From assembly GCF_900625095.1 (NCBI RefSeq), contig NZ_LR130760.1, positions 1,086,997 to 1,150,996 of the forward strand: 64,000 nt of DNA, in the 5' to 3' direction. Made by a program: the position numbers and the translations under genes. The notes under the pieces were generated by a model. The model made no database searches and was not told where the DNA came from. It saw only the letters and a list, made by a program, of their open reading frames with translations. The first letter of the stretch is position 1; each line of letters opens with the position of its first letter. Positions 17,372-27,164 of this stretch are shown piece by piece. The stretch comes from Acinetobacter ihumii. GTDB lineage: Bacteria > Pseudomonadota > Gammaproteobacteria > Pseudomonadales > Moraxellaceae.

Positions 17372-18508
17372 ATGAAAAAGTCTTTGCTAGGAATAGCGAC
17401 GAGTCTTATTGTACTTCCTACTTTATCTTATGCCGATTCACCCTATTTTAGTTTTAAAGATGGTGATGGGTTTAAACGCTTTTCTGTTTCCGCTGGTTGG
17501 CTGCATGCAATGCCGCAAGGTAAAGCCAATAACGTAAAGGTCAATACCAGTGCCAAAAGCGGAACCTATGCAGTAGGCGATGTAAAACTGGATACAGTAA
17601 CAGGAGCAATAGCCGATACCGAAGCAGGCAATAAAGCCAAAGATAAATTACTGGGTGTTGCAAAGCTTGGTGAAGCATTAGGTCTGATTAAAGATGGTAC
17701 ACTTACCGCAGATATGAGTGGTAAAGCTCAAATCAACAGTCTTGAAAGTTGGGATAACCCAAATACAGGACTGGAAGCAGATGATGTTGACACTGTCGGG
17801 ATGATGTTTAACTACAACTTTACCGACAACGTTTCACTTGAAATTAAGGCAGGTATCCCACCTAAAGTCGATATTAAAGGTAAAGGACAAATTAATGCGC
17901 CTGTGGTTGGTGTCGCCACACCAGAAGGTAAAATAGATACGCCTATAATCGGTGGAATTGCCAATAATCTTATTAATGGCATCGGTAATATACCGCTGGA
18001 TACTCAAATTCCTATTACGGATTTAACTCAAGGCAGTAAAGCTGCAACCGCCCGAGCATGGTTACCTGCTGCCGAAATTCATTATCAATTTGGTAAATCT
18101 GGTGTAAATAAATTCCGTCCCTATGTCGGTGTCGGGGTTATGTATGCCTACTTTAACGATGTGAAGCTTAACTCAGGGATTGAGTCGGATTTGGTTACAG
18201 CAGGTCATATGGTACAAAACGTTTTAGATGGAAAGGCAGGCGCAGCATTAGATGGTAAAACCTCTTCTGCGGATCCGCGAGTGAAAGTTAAAGCAACCGA
18301 TACTTTTGCACCGATTGCTACTGTAGGTGCAACTTATGACTTTAATGAAAACTGGTTTGCAGTAGGCTCTGTGTCTTACTCAAAAATGAACAATGAAGCC
18401 AAAATTAGTGTAACGGACAATAACACGGGTAAAGAATTGATTAATGCCAAAACCAAAATTGACATTGATCCTGTGATTACCTATGTCGGTGTAGGTTATC
18501 GATTTTAA
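17372..18508 (+). CDS. OmpW/AlkL-family outer membrane protein, enlarged
   Basis: The start is placed at the ATG at 17372, which has a GGAG site nine bases upstream and begins the signal peptide MKKSLLGIATSLIVLPTLSYA. An in-frame ATG at 17345 is unlikely. The 378-residue protein has the OmpW-type segments VGMMFNYNFTDNVSLEIKAG, then WLPAAEIHYQFG, KFRPYVGVGVMYAYF and a terminal aromatic GVGYRF. OmpW proteins are usually near 200 residues. The extra length is in glycine-, lysine- and alanine-rich inserts after residue 40 and in two later loops. These small barrels pass hydrophobic molecules, but the substrate here is unknown. Confidence 0.85.
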   Translation: MKKSLLGIATSLIVLPTLSYADSPYFSFKDGDGFKRFSVSAGWLHAMPQGKANNVKVNTSAKSGTYAVGDVKLDTVTGAIADTEAGNKAKDKLLGVAKLGEALGLIKDGTLTADMSGKAQINSLESWDNPNTGLEADDVDTVGMMFNYNFTDNVSLEIKAGIPPKVDIKGKGQINAPVVGVATPEGKIDTPIIGGIANNLINGIGNIPLDTQIPITDLTQGSKAATARAWLPAAEIHYQFGKSGVNKFRPYVGVGVMYAYFNDVKLNSGIESDLVTAGHMVQNVLDGKAGAALDGKTSSADPRVKVKATDTFAPIATVGATYDFNENWFAVGSVSYSKMNNEAKISVTDNNTGKELINAKTKIDIDPVITYVGVGYRF

Positions 18509-18525
18509 TCAGTTTGATCTGATTT

Positions 18526-18549
18526 AAAGCAGCTTCGGCTGCTTTTTTA
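18526..18549 (+). terminator. Rho-independent terminator after the OmpW-family gene
   Basis: AAAGCAGC and GCTGCTTT form an 8-bp stem with a stable TTCG tetraloop, followed by TTTT. Confidence 0.9.
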
Positions 18550-18642
18550 TTATTTTACTTTTCAAATATCGACTTGATTATATCGATTATTTTCGATTTG
18601 TGATCTACAATAGAGCCAAGTCCATAGTTTTCATTAATCAGT

Positions 18643-19872
18643 ATGTCTAGTACCAATACTACATTTTCCAAAACCATGATTTATATGCTGATTGGCAGTG
18701 CCTGTATTTTGGCACTTTCATTAGGTACGAGACATGCGTTTGGTTTGTATTTGGTACCTATGAGTCATGAATTTGACTGGAGTCACCAAGTTTTTAGCCT
18801 TGCCATTGCCATGCAAAATTTAATTTGGGGCGCGGTACAACCTTTTACTGGAGCTTTGGCAGACAAATACGGCAGTAAAAAAGTCGTTGCTTGTGGAGGC
18901 TTATTATATACCGTAGGTTTATTGCTTATGGCATTTAGCTCAACTGGATTACTGCTTAATCTCAGTTTAGGCCTGATACTAGGTATGGCACTCTCTGCAA
19001 CGTCTTTTTCAGTCTTGCTTTCAGCCGTTGGACGTGCAGCCGCACCAGAAAAACGAAGTATGGCAATGGGTATTGCCAGTGCTGCGGGCTCTTTTGGTCA
19101 ATTCATTATGTTACCGACCACGCTTTTACTACTACAGCATTTTGGCTGGTCAGCGACTTTAATGATTAGCGCCATTTTAATTGCGCTTATCATCCCGTTG
19201 GCATTCACTTTAAATGCACCAGCTTATCGAACAGCAAGTTTAAATGTTACTCAACCCAGTAAGAGTTTTAAAGAAATTTTAACACTTGCCAAAAATCATA
19301 AACCTTTTTGGTGGTTAGCTTTAGGCTTTCTAGTCTGTGGTTTTCAGGTAGTATTTCTAGGTGTACATTTACCGGGTTATCTCATTGACCATGGTTTTGA
19401 TGCAACCACAGGAACCATCTTTTTGGCATTGGTCGGACTATTTAATGTTTTCGGAACTTATGCTGCTGGCTGGCTAGGTGATCGTTATTCAAAACCCAAA
19501 TTATTAATGCTTTTGTATGGCTTACGTGGCATTGCAATTATCGCTTTTCTATTGCTCCCTCTCTCAAGTCTCACCGTTTATGCATTTGGTATTGTGATGG
19601 GTTTGCTCTGGTTATCCACCGTGCCCTTAACCAATGGTATCGTGGCCAATATGTTCGGTGTCCAATATTTATCTATGCTCAGTGGCATCGTGTTTTTTAC
19701 TCATCAGGTCGGATCATTTTTTGGTGGATACTTAGGTGGACTTAATCACGATATGACTGGAAACTATAATGCGATGTGGATGATTTCAATTGCATTAAGT
19801 ATATTAGGTGTCTGTGTACACTTCTTTGTTAATGAGCGGAGTGTGATTGATGATGAGCCTAAACACGCTTAA
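18643..19872 (+). CDS. Major facilitator superfamily transporter
   Basis: This 409-residue protein has twelve predicted membrane segments. The MFS loop 2-3 motif is seen as GALADKYGSKK near residue 66. The second half carries the equivalent GWLGDRYSKPK near 280. It resembles the monocarboxylate/oxalate-formate-like branch (GLYLVPMSHEFDWS near the start). The substrate cannot be told. Its 3' end overlaps a small membrane ORF. Confidence 0.88.
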   Translation: MSSTNTTFSKTMIYMLIGSACILALSLGTRHAFGLYLVPMSHEFDWSHQVFSLAIAMQNLIWGAVQPFTGALADKYGSKKVVACGGLLYTVGLLLMAFSSTGLLLNLSLGLILGMALSATSFSVLLSAVGRAAAPEKRSMAMGIASAAGSFGQFIMLPTTLLLLQHFGWSATLMISAILIALIIPLAFTLNAPAYRTASLNVTQPSKSFKEILTLAKNHKPFWWLALGFLVCGFQVVFLGVHLPGYLIDHGFDATTGTIFLALVGLFNVFGTYAAGWLGDRYSKPKLLMLLYGLRGIAIIAFLLLPLSSLTVYAFGIVMGLLWLSTVPLTNGIVANMFGVQYLSMLSGIVFFTHQVGSFFGGYLGGLNHDMTGNYNAMWMISIALSILGVCVHFFVNERSVIDDEPKHA

Positions 19873-19981
19873 ATATTTGATCGGTTTATTTGTACTGACT
19901 GCGATGATTGCGGCGATTTATATATGGTCACAAACGCCTGAATTATTTCATTATTTCAATCAGGCCTTCTGTCCTCATTAA
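19850..19981 (+). CDS. Putative 43-residue single-pass membrane protein
   Basis: An ATG at 19850 (a second at 19853) opens a 43-codon frame that overlaps the last 23 bases of the MFS gene in another frame. GGAG at 19838-19841 gives a good ribosome binding site with eight-base spacing. The product has one membrane helix (YLIGLFVLTAMIAAIYIW) and a short tail ending FCPH. It could be a small partner of the MFS transporter. It may be translationally coupled. No homologue could be checked. Confidence 0.5.
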   Translation: MMSLNTLKYLIGLFVLTAMIAAIYIWSQTPELFHYFNQAFCPH

Positions 19982-20141
19982 ATTCAGATATTTATTTATC
20001 ATAAACAGCTAAAAATAAATAAAACAATAGGATAGCTATTAAAAATAGATCAATCATAAGCTTTGCATTTTTTCTCATTTCAACATTGGCTTTATCTTTT
20101 CTATGCTTGGAACATTCTAAAATTATAAGAGTACGATTTTC

Positions 20142-21098
20142 ATGAGCAGCCTCAGCCAACTTTCACAAGCCATTCATGATGCACCGCGTTGGCACCAACC
20201 TGAACATTTTCAACATATTGATGAAATTCAAATTGAGGTTCAAAAAGATCAAGCTCTTGGTGCGATCGTTACTGGATTGGATGCGCGTAAGGCACAATCT
20301 GGCGAAACTATTTTTAAACTCAAACGTGCGCTGGCTGAACATTTAATTCTAATTTTCAAAGATCAGAGTCTGGATGATTTACAATTTTTGGCATTTGCCA
20401 GTTATTTCGGTTCCATTTTCCGCCCAAGTAAAGACAATCCTGTGCTGGGCTATGACTTAGAAACAGGCGTGCCACCCGATGTGGTTCCTGTTTCTAATGC
20501 TGTTGGTCAAGGCGATTACACAGGTCATGGCGAACTCGCCCCGCATGCTGACCATCAATGGACACCACTTCCCTCTTTTGGTTCTTTACTCTATGCGATT
20601 GAATTACCCAAAGATGGAGGAAAAACCTCATGGTTTAATACCATTGCCGCTTATGATGCACTGGATGAGACCACTAAAGCGCATATCGATCAGTTGCAGT
20701 TGATTACCTATAATCCTTTTGTCCGCGCACAAAGCAACAAAGGCTCTGGCAATTATGCAAACAGTCCACTGTATCGTTTTAAAGATCAACCCATTTTAGG
20801 TCACGCTTATCCGCATCCTTTGGTTCGCACACATCCTGAAACAGGACACAAAGCACTCTGGCTCAATACTAAAAGCGAAGTTGAATTGGTTCATTATGAT
20901 GATCAAGCTGGTGCGAAACTCATCGAAAAATTACGTCAACATATCGAAAAACCAGAATTTCGCTATCAACATCACTGGCAAACTGGAGATATTGTTTTTT
21001 GGGATAATCAGGCGACTTTACACGCCAGAGAACCCTTTCCAGCCGATCAAAGACGATTATTGAAAAGAATTAGTTTGGCAGGCAGTCGTCCTTTTTAA
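20142..21098 (+). CDS. TauD/TfdA-family 2-oxoglutarate-dependent dioxygenase
   Basis: This 318-residue non-haem iron enzyme keeps the facial triad: His135 and Asp137 in PHADHQW, and the distal His294 in ATLHAREP. Arg304 or Arg305 in QRRLLKR is suitable for 2-oxoglutarate binding. LILIFKDQ near 68-75 is the usual early motif. Family members hydroxylate taurine, aryloxyacetates or similar compounds. No tau transport genes are adjacent, so the substrate is not defined. Confidence 0.88.
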   Translation: MSSLSQLSQAIHDAPRWHQPEHFQHIDEIQIEVQKDQALGAIVTGLDARKAQSGETIFKLKRALAEHLILIFKDQSLDDLQFLAFASYFGSIFRPSKDNPVLGYDLETGVPPDVVPVSNAVGQGDYTGHGELAPHADHQWTPLPSFGSLLYAIELPKDGGKTSWFNTIAAYDALDETTKAHIDQLQLITYNPFVRAQSNKGSGNYANSPLYRFKDQPILGHAYPHPLVRTHPETGHKALWLNTKSEVELVHYDDQAGAKLIEKLRQHIEKPEFRYQHHWQTGDIVFWDNQATLHAREPFPADQRRLLKRISLAGSRPF

Positions 21099-21190
21099 TA
21101 AAAAATTTAGGCTGTCATAAAATGATCAAATTTGTCTGCTTTAATAAAAACAAAAACACAAAACAAAAAGAATCAAGGGTCATCGCAAAA

Positions 21191-21220
21191 AAGCCCGTCA
21201 TTTGACGGGCTTGATTTTTT
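21191..21220. terminator. Bidirectional terminator between the dioxygenase gene and sthA
   Basis: AAGCCCGTC and GACGGGCTT form a 9-bp stem around ATTT, with T-rich flanks on both strands. It lies between convergent genes. Confidence 0.85.
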
Positions 21221-21246
21221 TCATGAATATTTTTTAATGAACTTGC

Positions 21247-22662
21247 TTAGAACAGTCGATTTAAACCATTTAACGCTGCCACACGATAGGCTTCTGCCAT
21301 GGTTGGATAGTTAAAGGTGGTTTCCATAAAATACTTCATCGAATTATTTGGACTTTGCATGACAGCTTGTCCAATATGAATAATTTCAGAAGCATTATTA
21401 CCAAAACAATGAATGCCTAAAATTTCCAAAGTATCACGATGGAATAAAATTTTAAGCTCACCGACTGTATCACCTGTGATTTGCGCACGTGCCAAGTGAC
21501 GGAATGATGACTGACCGACTTCGTAAGGAATTTTTTCTTCCGTTAATTGCTGCTCAGTCTTACCAAAACATGAAATTTCTGGAATGGTATAAATCCCGGT
21601 TGGAATATCGGTCACAGGTTTGACATTTTCCTCACCACTCATGTTGGCACCCGCACAGCGACCTTGGTCATACGCCGCAGAAGCCAGTGAAGGCCAGCCA
21701 ACAACATCGCCCGCAGCATAGATATTGTCAGCTTCGGTTTGATATTTTTCATTCACTGCAAGCTGACCCCGGCTATTTGGCGTCACACCGACATTTTCAA
21801 GTCCCAAGCCATCGGTATTGCCCGAACGTCCATTGCACCAAAGAATCGCATCAGCTTTAATTTTCTTACCACTTTGTAAATGTAACACCACATAATCATC
21901 GTGGGTTTCAAGGTGATCAATTTGTTCATTATGACGAATCAATACGCCTTGTTCACGCAAGTGATAAGACAAGGCATCCGCGATTTCATCGTCCAGATAA
22001 CTGAGTAGCTTGTGCTGTGTATTAATCAAATCAACTTTATGATTTAAACCAATAAAAATAGAGGCATATTCACAGCCAATTACACCTGCACCATAAATGA
22101 TGATTTTTTGAATAGTGAAATCCAGATCCAGAATTTTATCCGAATCAAACACACGTGGATGTTTAAAATCAAGACCTTGTGGCTGATATGGGCGACTACC
22201 CGTTGCAATGACCAATTGATCAAATACAATGCTCTCTTTAACCCCTTCAGGGTTAAAAACGATGACAGTATTTTTATCCTGAATATAAGCACGACCATGA
22301 AATACATCAATGTTATTGCGGTCATAGAACCGTGTATGTGTCGCAACTTGCTGTTGTATAACACGATGTGCATGACTCAGCACTTGTTTCATGGTGAATT
22401 TTTTCCACTCACCTACTTTTTGAAACATCGGATCACGTTGATAACGGATAATACTGGAAACGGTTTGTCGAAGTGCCTTACTCGGGATGGTTCCTACATG
22501 AGTACAGTTACCCCCCAACTGCTCTCGAATATCCACAATTGCAACGCGCTTACCCGCTTTTGCAAGCTTCATTGCCGCGCCTTCACCCGCAGGTCCTGAA
22601 CCGAGAACTACCGCATCATATCTAACGAAATTCCCACTAATGACCTCTTTCTTACGTGGCAT
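21247..22662 (-). CDS. sthA: Soluble pyridine nucleotide transhydrogenase
   Basis: This 471-residue flavoprotein moves reducing equivalents between NADPH and NAD. Motifs are the FAD-binding [17 protein letters not shown] near 21-37 and [15 protein letters not shown] near 51-65. The latter shows the single cysteine that distinguishes SthA from disulfide reductases. The NAD-binding [15 protein letters not shown] is near 188-202 and the FAD contact IYAAGDVVG near 320. It starts with AGGAGC six bases upstream of the ATG, divergent from lipA. Confidence 0.97.
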   Translation of the reverse strand: MPRKKEVISGNFVRYDAVVLGSGPAGEGAAMKLAKAGKRVAIVDIREQLGGNCTHVGTIPSKALRQTVSSIIRYQRDPMFQKVGEWKKFTMKQVLSHAHRVIQQQVATHTRFYDRNNIDVFHGRAYIQDKNTVIVFNPEGVKESIVFDQLVIATGSRPYQPQGLDFKHPRVFDSDKILDLDFTIQKIIIYGAGVIGCEYASIFIGLNHKVDLINTQHKLLSYLDDEIADALSYHLREQGVLIRHNEQIDHLETHDDYVVLHLQSGKKIKADAILWCNGRSGNTDGLGLENVGVTPNSRGQLAVNEKYQTEADNIYAAGDVVGWPSLASAAYDQGRCAGANMSGEENVKPVTDIPTGIYTIPEISCFGKTEQQLTEEKIPYEVGQSSFRHLARAQITGDTVGELKILFHRDTLEILGIHCFGNNASEIIHIGQAVMQSPNNSMKYFMETTFNYPTMAEAYRVAALNGLNRLF

Positions 22663-22813
22663 TTAAAGCTCCTGTGCAATCTAGTTATGGTGCTATTTTA
22701 TAACAAACTATGCCTAATATGCTGTGCAATAATGTATTTCTCAAGCCAATATCTTTGAATAACGACATTTTTTAAATGAATAGTGAATTTGCCCAATTTA
22801 CAGCGAAGTCCGT

Positions 22814-22819
22814 TATAAT
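22814..22819 (+). promoter_or_regulatory. -10 element of the lipA promoter
   Basis: A consensus TATAAT lies 43 bases before the chosen lipA start. The best -35 (TTGCCC at 22789-22794) is weak, with 19-base spacing. Confidence 0.5.
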
Positions 22820-22861
22820 AGTCATATGAAATCCTCTCGAATCACAGTGGAACAGTTGACT

Positions 22862-23875
22862 ATGTCTGAAAACCGTAAACCAGAACAGGGCGTAAAGCTG
22901 CGTGGTGCAGAAAAAGTTGCTCGAATTCCTGTAAAAGTTGTTCCTACGGTTGAAGTGCCGCGTAAGCCCGACTGGATTCGCGTAAAAATGACTGCGCCTG
23001 AAGAAGTGCAACGTATCAAAACTACACTTCGTGCGCAAAAACTGCATACCGTTTGTGAAGAAGCAGCTTGCCCTAACCTACCAGAATGTTTTGGTGGTGG
23101 TACAGCCACTTTTATGATTATGGGCGATATTTGTACGCGTCGCTGTCCTTTTTGTGATGTGGCACATGGTCGTCCAAATGCGCTTGATGCAGACGAGCCA
23201 CGTCACATGGCGGAAACGATTGCCAATCTTAAACTGAAATATGCGGTGATTACGTCGGTGGATCGTGATGATTTACGCGATGGCGGTGCACAGCATTTTG
23301 TCGATTGTATTAAAGAAGCACGCGCTTTAAGTCCAAACACCTTATTAGAAATTTTAGTTCCGGACTTTCGTGGCCGCATGGATATTGCGCTACGTATTAT
23401 GACTGAATGCCCGCCAGATGTGTTTAACCATAATATCGAAACTGTGCCACGTCTTTATAAAGCCATGCGTCCGGGTTCAGATTATCAGCATTCATTAAAT
23501 TTACTTAAAATGTTTAAGGAATATTGCCCTGACATTCCAACCAAATGTGGCTTAATGGTCGGGATTGGTGAAACTGAAGAAGAAGTGATTTCTTTGCTGA
23601 ATGACTTACGTGCGCATGATGTTGACTATGTCACGATTGGTCAATATTTACAGCCATCCAAACAACATGCACCTATTGACCGTTTTGTCAGCCCAGAAGA
23701 ATTTGAGCGTTATGCAGAACACGGACGCAAACTTGGCTTTCGTAATATCTGGTCTGCGCCGATGGTTCGTTCAAGTTACTTTGCAGATCGTCAATATTAT
23801 GGTGAGCCTGTACCAGCCGTTCGTCGTAAAGTGGATCCAGCTAAAAAAATCGCTGTACAAACGATTGAAGCTTGA
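22862..23875 (+). CDS. lipA: Lipoyl synthase
   Basis: LipA is a radical-SAM enzyme that inserts two sulfurs into octanoyl groups. The start is set at the ATG at 22862 because the -10 box TATAAT lies at 22814-22819, so the upstream in-frame ATG at 22826 would be at the transcription start. The auxiliary cluster cysteines are in [12 protein letters not shown], the radical-SAM CxxxCxxC in CTRRCPFC, and the cluster-binding serine in MVRSSYFAD near the C-terminus. The protein is 337 residues with this start. Confidence 0.96.
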   Translation: MSENRKPEQGVKLRGAEKVARIPVKVVPTVEVPRKPDWIRVKMTAPEEVQRIKTTLRAQKLHTVCEEAACPNLPECFGGGTATFMIMGDICTRRCPFCDVAHGRPNALDADEPRHMAETIANLKLKYAVITSVDRDDLRDGGAQHFVDCIKEARALSPNTLLEILVPDFRGRMDIALRIMTECPPDVFNHNIETVPRLYKAMRPGSDYQHSLNLLKMFKEYCPDIPTKCGLMVGIGETEEEVISLLNDLRAHDVDYVTIGQYLQPSKQHAPIDRFVSPEEFERYAEHGRKLGFRNIWSAPMVRSSYFADRQYYGEPVPAVRRKVDPAKKIAVQTIEA

Positions 23876-23898
23876 TTTAACTCAACTTCAAAATAAAA

Positions 23899-23925
23899 AA
23901 CCTCTCATCATTGAGAGGTTTTTTT
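23899..23925 (+). terminator. Rho-independent terminator after lipA
   Basis: AACCTCTCA and TGAGAGGTT form a 9-bp stem with a 4-base loop, followed by a T run. Confidence 0.9.
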
Positions 23926-24198
23926 ATGAGAAAGTCAAAAATTTCAAGAATAACCTTTTGTGACAAATCAATAACCTAACTCTCCTCCGAAAAACTGAAA
24001 AAATACACTATTTATAGGAAGAACAAAAAATTACTTTTTAGCTTGATCAATACAACTAGGAAATTAAGCTACTCATTTTATAAAGATTTTTCCTATAACG
24101 ACATGCATACGTCATTGATCAAAATAAAAAGTTAAACCTCTCTCTATCACTTTTAACACATTGATTTGATGTGAAGTGCAACACTCAAAGGAGCAAGT
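23926..24198. other. AT-rich region upstream of the acyl-CoA dehydrogenase gene
   Basis: No credible gene is seen between the lipA terminator and the next start. The region ends in a strong AAAGGAG ribosome binding site. I could not identify a convincing promoter or operator. Confidence 0.5.
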
Positions 24199-26685
24199 AT
24201 GACTTTTTTCCTGTTTATCGTTGCCATTTTGGTACAGCTATTCACCATTTGGGCTGTGTTTTATTTTGGTCTGTCGCGAACTGTTGGAAGCATTGTCACC
24301 ATCGTTGTGACTGTCTTATCTGCCTTTATTTTTACCGCATGGTCTTTATTACTTGGTCTTCCACTCATTTTGATCAGCTTGATTATACTGATTGATCCAT
24401 TGCGCTTTAACCTCATTACTAAACCTGCATTTAATACTTTAGGTAACTCAATGCCGAGTATTAGTACCACAGAACAAGAAGCCCTTGAAGCAGGAACCAG
24501 TTGGTGGGAAAAAGAATTATTTACAGGCGCGCCTAATTGGGACACTTTTAATGCCTATCCCTTTCCACAATTATCAGAAGAAGAACAAGCTTTTATTGAT
24601 CATGAAGTCGAACAATTGTGCGCGATGCTAGATGAATGGGAAATTCATCATAAAGCGAAAGATTTACCCGATCATGTTTGGCAATTTATTAAGGATAAGG
24701 GTTTTCTCAGCTTAATTATTCCAAAATCTTATGGTGGTAAAGAATTTAGCTCATTTGCACAAAGCCGCATCATGAGCAAAATTGCCTCACGCTCACTCAC
24801 AGCGGCTGTCAGTTGTATGGTACCTAACTCATTAGGACCGGGTGAGTTACTGATGCATTACGGTACTGATGAACAAAAACAACGCTACTTACCCGGTTTA
24901 GCCGCAGGAACGGAAATTCCATGTTTTGGCTTAACCAGTCCGGAAGCGGGTTCAGATGCAGGGGCAATTCCAGATACTGGCGTAGTGTGTTACGGCGAAT
25001 TTGAGGGACAAGAAGTTCTTGGGCTACGCATGAACTTCTCTAAACGCTGGATTACGCTTGCTCCAATTGCAACTGTAGTCGGTTTAGCATTTAAATTATA
25101 TGATCCTGATGGATTAATGGGTGACACGTCAAAAACTGAATATGGGATTACCTGTGCCCTCATTCCAGCCAGTCACGAAGGTGTAGAAATTGGACCACGT
25201 CATTATCCGGGCTCACCGTTTATGAATGGTACAGTTGAAGGACGTGACGTGTTCATTCCAATTGACTGGATTATTGGCGGCCCTAAAAATGCAGGTAAAG
25301 GCTGGCGCATGTTGATGGAATGTTTAGGGGTTGGTCGTGGTATTTCACTGCCTGCACTTTCCACCGCAGCTGGTGAAATGAGCTACTTAACTGTCGGCGC
25401 ATTTGCCAAAGTCCGTGAACAATTTAAGCTTCCTGTTGGTAAATTTGAAGGTGTACAAGAAGCGACCAGTGATATTGCCAGTGATGCCTATATGCTGGAG
25501 TCATTCCGTTATATGGTGACTTGTGGGCTGAATCAAGGAGGAACACCAGCAGTCATGACTGCGATGGCAAAATACTATGCGACTGAAACCATGCGTAAAG
25601 TCGTGAATCACGGTATGGATGTGGTGGGTGGACGTGCGATTCAGCTTGGACCACGTAACTTTTTAGCCTTGTCCTATCAAGCGATTCCTGTTGCGATTAC
25701 TGTAGAAGGTGCCAACATTCTCACCCGCTCCCTCATGATTTTTGGTCAAGGTTCGATGCGTTGTCATCCTTATTTATTTAACGAGCTTCAATTGTTGCAA
25801 TCGGACGATAAACCAAGCGCCTTAAAACAATTTCATGAGATCTTGTTTAAGCATCTGGGCTATACCTTTAATCGTGGCGCACGTTCCTTTGCTTATGGTT
25901 TTACTGGTGGATCAAATGATGCACCCGTCATTTCCGATGATTTTACACAGCCATACTACAAAATCATCAACCGGTTAAGTGCCAATTTAGCATTGACTGC
26001 CGATATGTCGCTGGGTTTACTCGCAGGTGATATTAAACGTAAAGAAATGCTGTCAGGTCGTTTGGCCGATATTCATGCTTATCTCTTTATTGCGAGTTCA
26101 ATTTTAAAATATTATGCACACGGAACCAAATCTGAAGCTGAACAATTACATGCGAAGTTAGCACTAGAAAAAGCCCTATATAATGTTCAGGAAGCTTTCT
26201 ATGGGTTGTTTGAAAACTTTCCAATCAAACTGGGCGCAGCATTGGTTAAATTTGTTTGCTTTCCATTGGGTCAACCTATTGCGAAACCGAGTGATGAGTT
26301 AAAACAAGAAGTTGCAGAGCTGATTATGCAGGAAAATCCGTTCCGTGAGCAGCTTAAAAAGCATGTGTATTATTCTCAAGATGCCAATGATGTTACAGGG
26401 CGCATGGAATCTGCTTTTCAAATGCTGCTTCAAATTGAACCCTTGTGGCATAAATTTAAAAAAGCTGAATCCAAAGATCAGTTTAAAGGTTTAAGTTTTG
26501 AAGAACATATCACAGATGCGGTTGCAACAGGCTTTATCACTGAATCAGAAGCGCAAAGCTTGATTCTTTATAACGCTAAACGTTTCGACAGCATGTTGAC
26601 TGACATCTTCGACATGCAATTAAATGAAGATCTTGAACTGGAAAATCCACATATGCCCATTACCGGTGAAGCAGCTTTGGATTAA
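24199..26685 (+). CDS. fadE: FadE-type acyl-CoA dehydrogenase
   Basis: This 828-residue protein has the size and order of the large gammaproteobacterial FadE enzymes. It has two N-terminal membrane segments (about 1-20 and 28-65), then an acyl-CoA dehydrogenase core with FGLTSPEAGSDAGAIPDTG near 250-268, GVGRGISLPALS near 380, and the QLGPRNFLALSYQAIPVAIT segment. A long C-terminal FadE domain follows. It performs the first step of fatty acid beta-oxidation at the membrane. The oleate hydratase encoded about 2 kb downstream also acts on fatty acids. Confidence 0.93.
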   Translation: MTFFLFIVAILVQLFTIWAVFYFGLSRTVGSIVTIVVTVLSAFIFTAWSLLLGLPLILISLIILIDPLRFNLITKPAFNTLGNSMPSISTTEQEALEAGTSWWEKELFTGAPNWDTFNAYPFPQLSEEEQAFIDHEVEQLCAMLDEWEIHHKAKDLPDHVWQFIKDKGFLSLIIPKSYGGKEFSSFAQSRIMSKIASRSLTAAVSCMVPNSLGPGELLMHYGTDEQKQRYLPGLAAGTEIPCFGLTSPEAGSDAGAIPDTGVVCYGEFEGQEVLGLRMNFSKRWITLAPIATVVGLAFKLYDPDGLMGDTSKTEYGITCALIPASHEGVEIGPRHYPGSPFMNGTVEGRDVFIPIDWIIGGPKNAGKGWRMLMECLGVGRGISLPALSTAAGEMSYLTVGAFAKVREQFKLPVGKFEGVQEATSDIASDAYMLESFRYMVTCGLNQGGTPAVMTAMAKYYATETMRKVVNHGMDVVGGRAIQLGPRNFLALSYQAIPVAITVEGANILTRSLMIFGQGSMRCHPYLFNELQLLQSDDKPSALKQFHEILFKHLGYTFNRGARSFAYGFTGGSNDAPVISDDFTQPYYKIINRLSANLALTADMSLGLLAGDIKRKEMLSGRLADIHAYLFIASSILKYYAHGTKSEAEQLHAKLALEKALYNVQEAFYGLFENFPIKLGAALVKFVCFPLGQPIAKPSDELKQEVAELIMQENPFREQLKKHVYYSQDANDVTGRMESAFQMLLQIEPLWHKFKKAESKDQFKGLSFEEHITDAVATGFITESEAQSLILYNAKRFDSMLTDIFDMQLNEDLELENPHMPITGEAALD

Positions 26686-26715
26686 AGTAAGCTATTAGAC
26701 ACTTACTCAATATGA

Positions 26716-26743
26716 TAAAAGCGTCTCAAGACGCTTTTATTTT
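26716..26743 (+). terminator. Rho-independent terminator after fadE
   Basis: TAAAAGCGTC and GACGCTTTTA form a 10-bp stem with a TCAA loop, followed by TTTTG. Confidence 0.85.
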
Positions 26744-26764
26744 GCTACTGATACAGGAAACGCT

Positions 26765-27157
26765 ATGTCTCAACAAGATTATGAAAATGGATTAAAAGTT
26801 CGCACTGAAGTTATGGGCGAAAGTTTTGTCAAACGCGCTCAAGACAATACCGTACCATTTACAGCTCCCCTTCAGGACTGGATTAATGAACATGCATGGG
26901 GATCAACCTGGCAACGCGAAGGTGTATTACCTCGCAAATACCGCTCACTGATTACACTTGCGATGCTGACTGCATTAAAAGCACCCACAGAAATTAAAGG
27001 ACATGTGAGAGGTGCACTCAATAATGGCTGTACGGTCGAAGAGATACAGGAAACGCTATTACATAGCTTACCGTATTGTGGCGCACCAGCCACTCAAGAA
27101 GCATTTCGTGCAGCACTTGAAGTGATTCAGGAATATCAACAAAATCAGGTTAAATAA
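26765..27157 (+). CDS. Carboxymuconolactone decarboxylase family protein (PcaC-like)
   Basis: The 130-residue protein has the single CMD domain. The core shows RSLITLAMLTAL near 60-71, EIKGHVRGALNNGCTVEEI near 76-94 and the C-terminal HSLPYCGAPATQEAF. This pattern is close to PcaC, 4-carboxymuconolactone decarboxylase. No other protocatechuate-pathway gene is nearby, so the true substrate is open. It has no CxxC pair, so an AhpD-type peroxidase role is unlikely. It has a GGAAA ribosome binding site. Confidence 0.85.
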   Translation: MSQQDYENGLKVRTEVMGESFVKRAQDNTVPFTAPLQDWINEHAWGSTWQREGVLPRKYRSLITLAMLTALKAPTEIKGHVRGALNNGCTVEEIQETLLHSLPYCGAPATQEAFRAALEVIQEYQQNQVK

Positions 27158-27164
27158 ATTTTAA

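Noticed and set aside
22108..22599. 163-codon frame opposite sthA
   Set aside because: It is wholly inside the sthA coding sequence on the other strand and has no independent support.
22826..22861. Longer lipA with 12 extra N-terminal residues
   Set aside because: The -10 box sits at 22814-22819, which would put this ATG at the transcription start.
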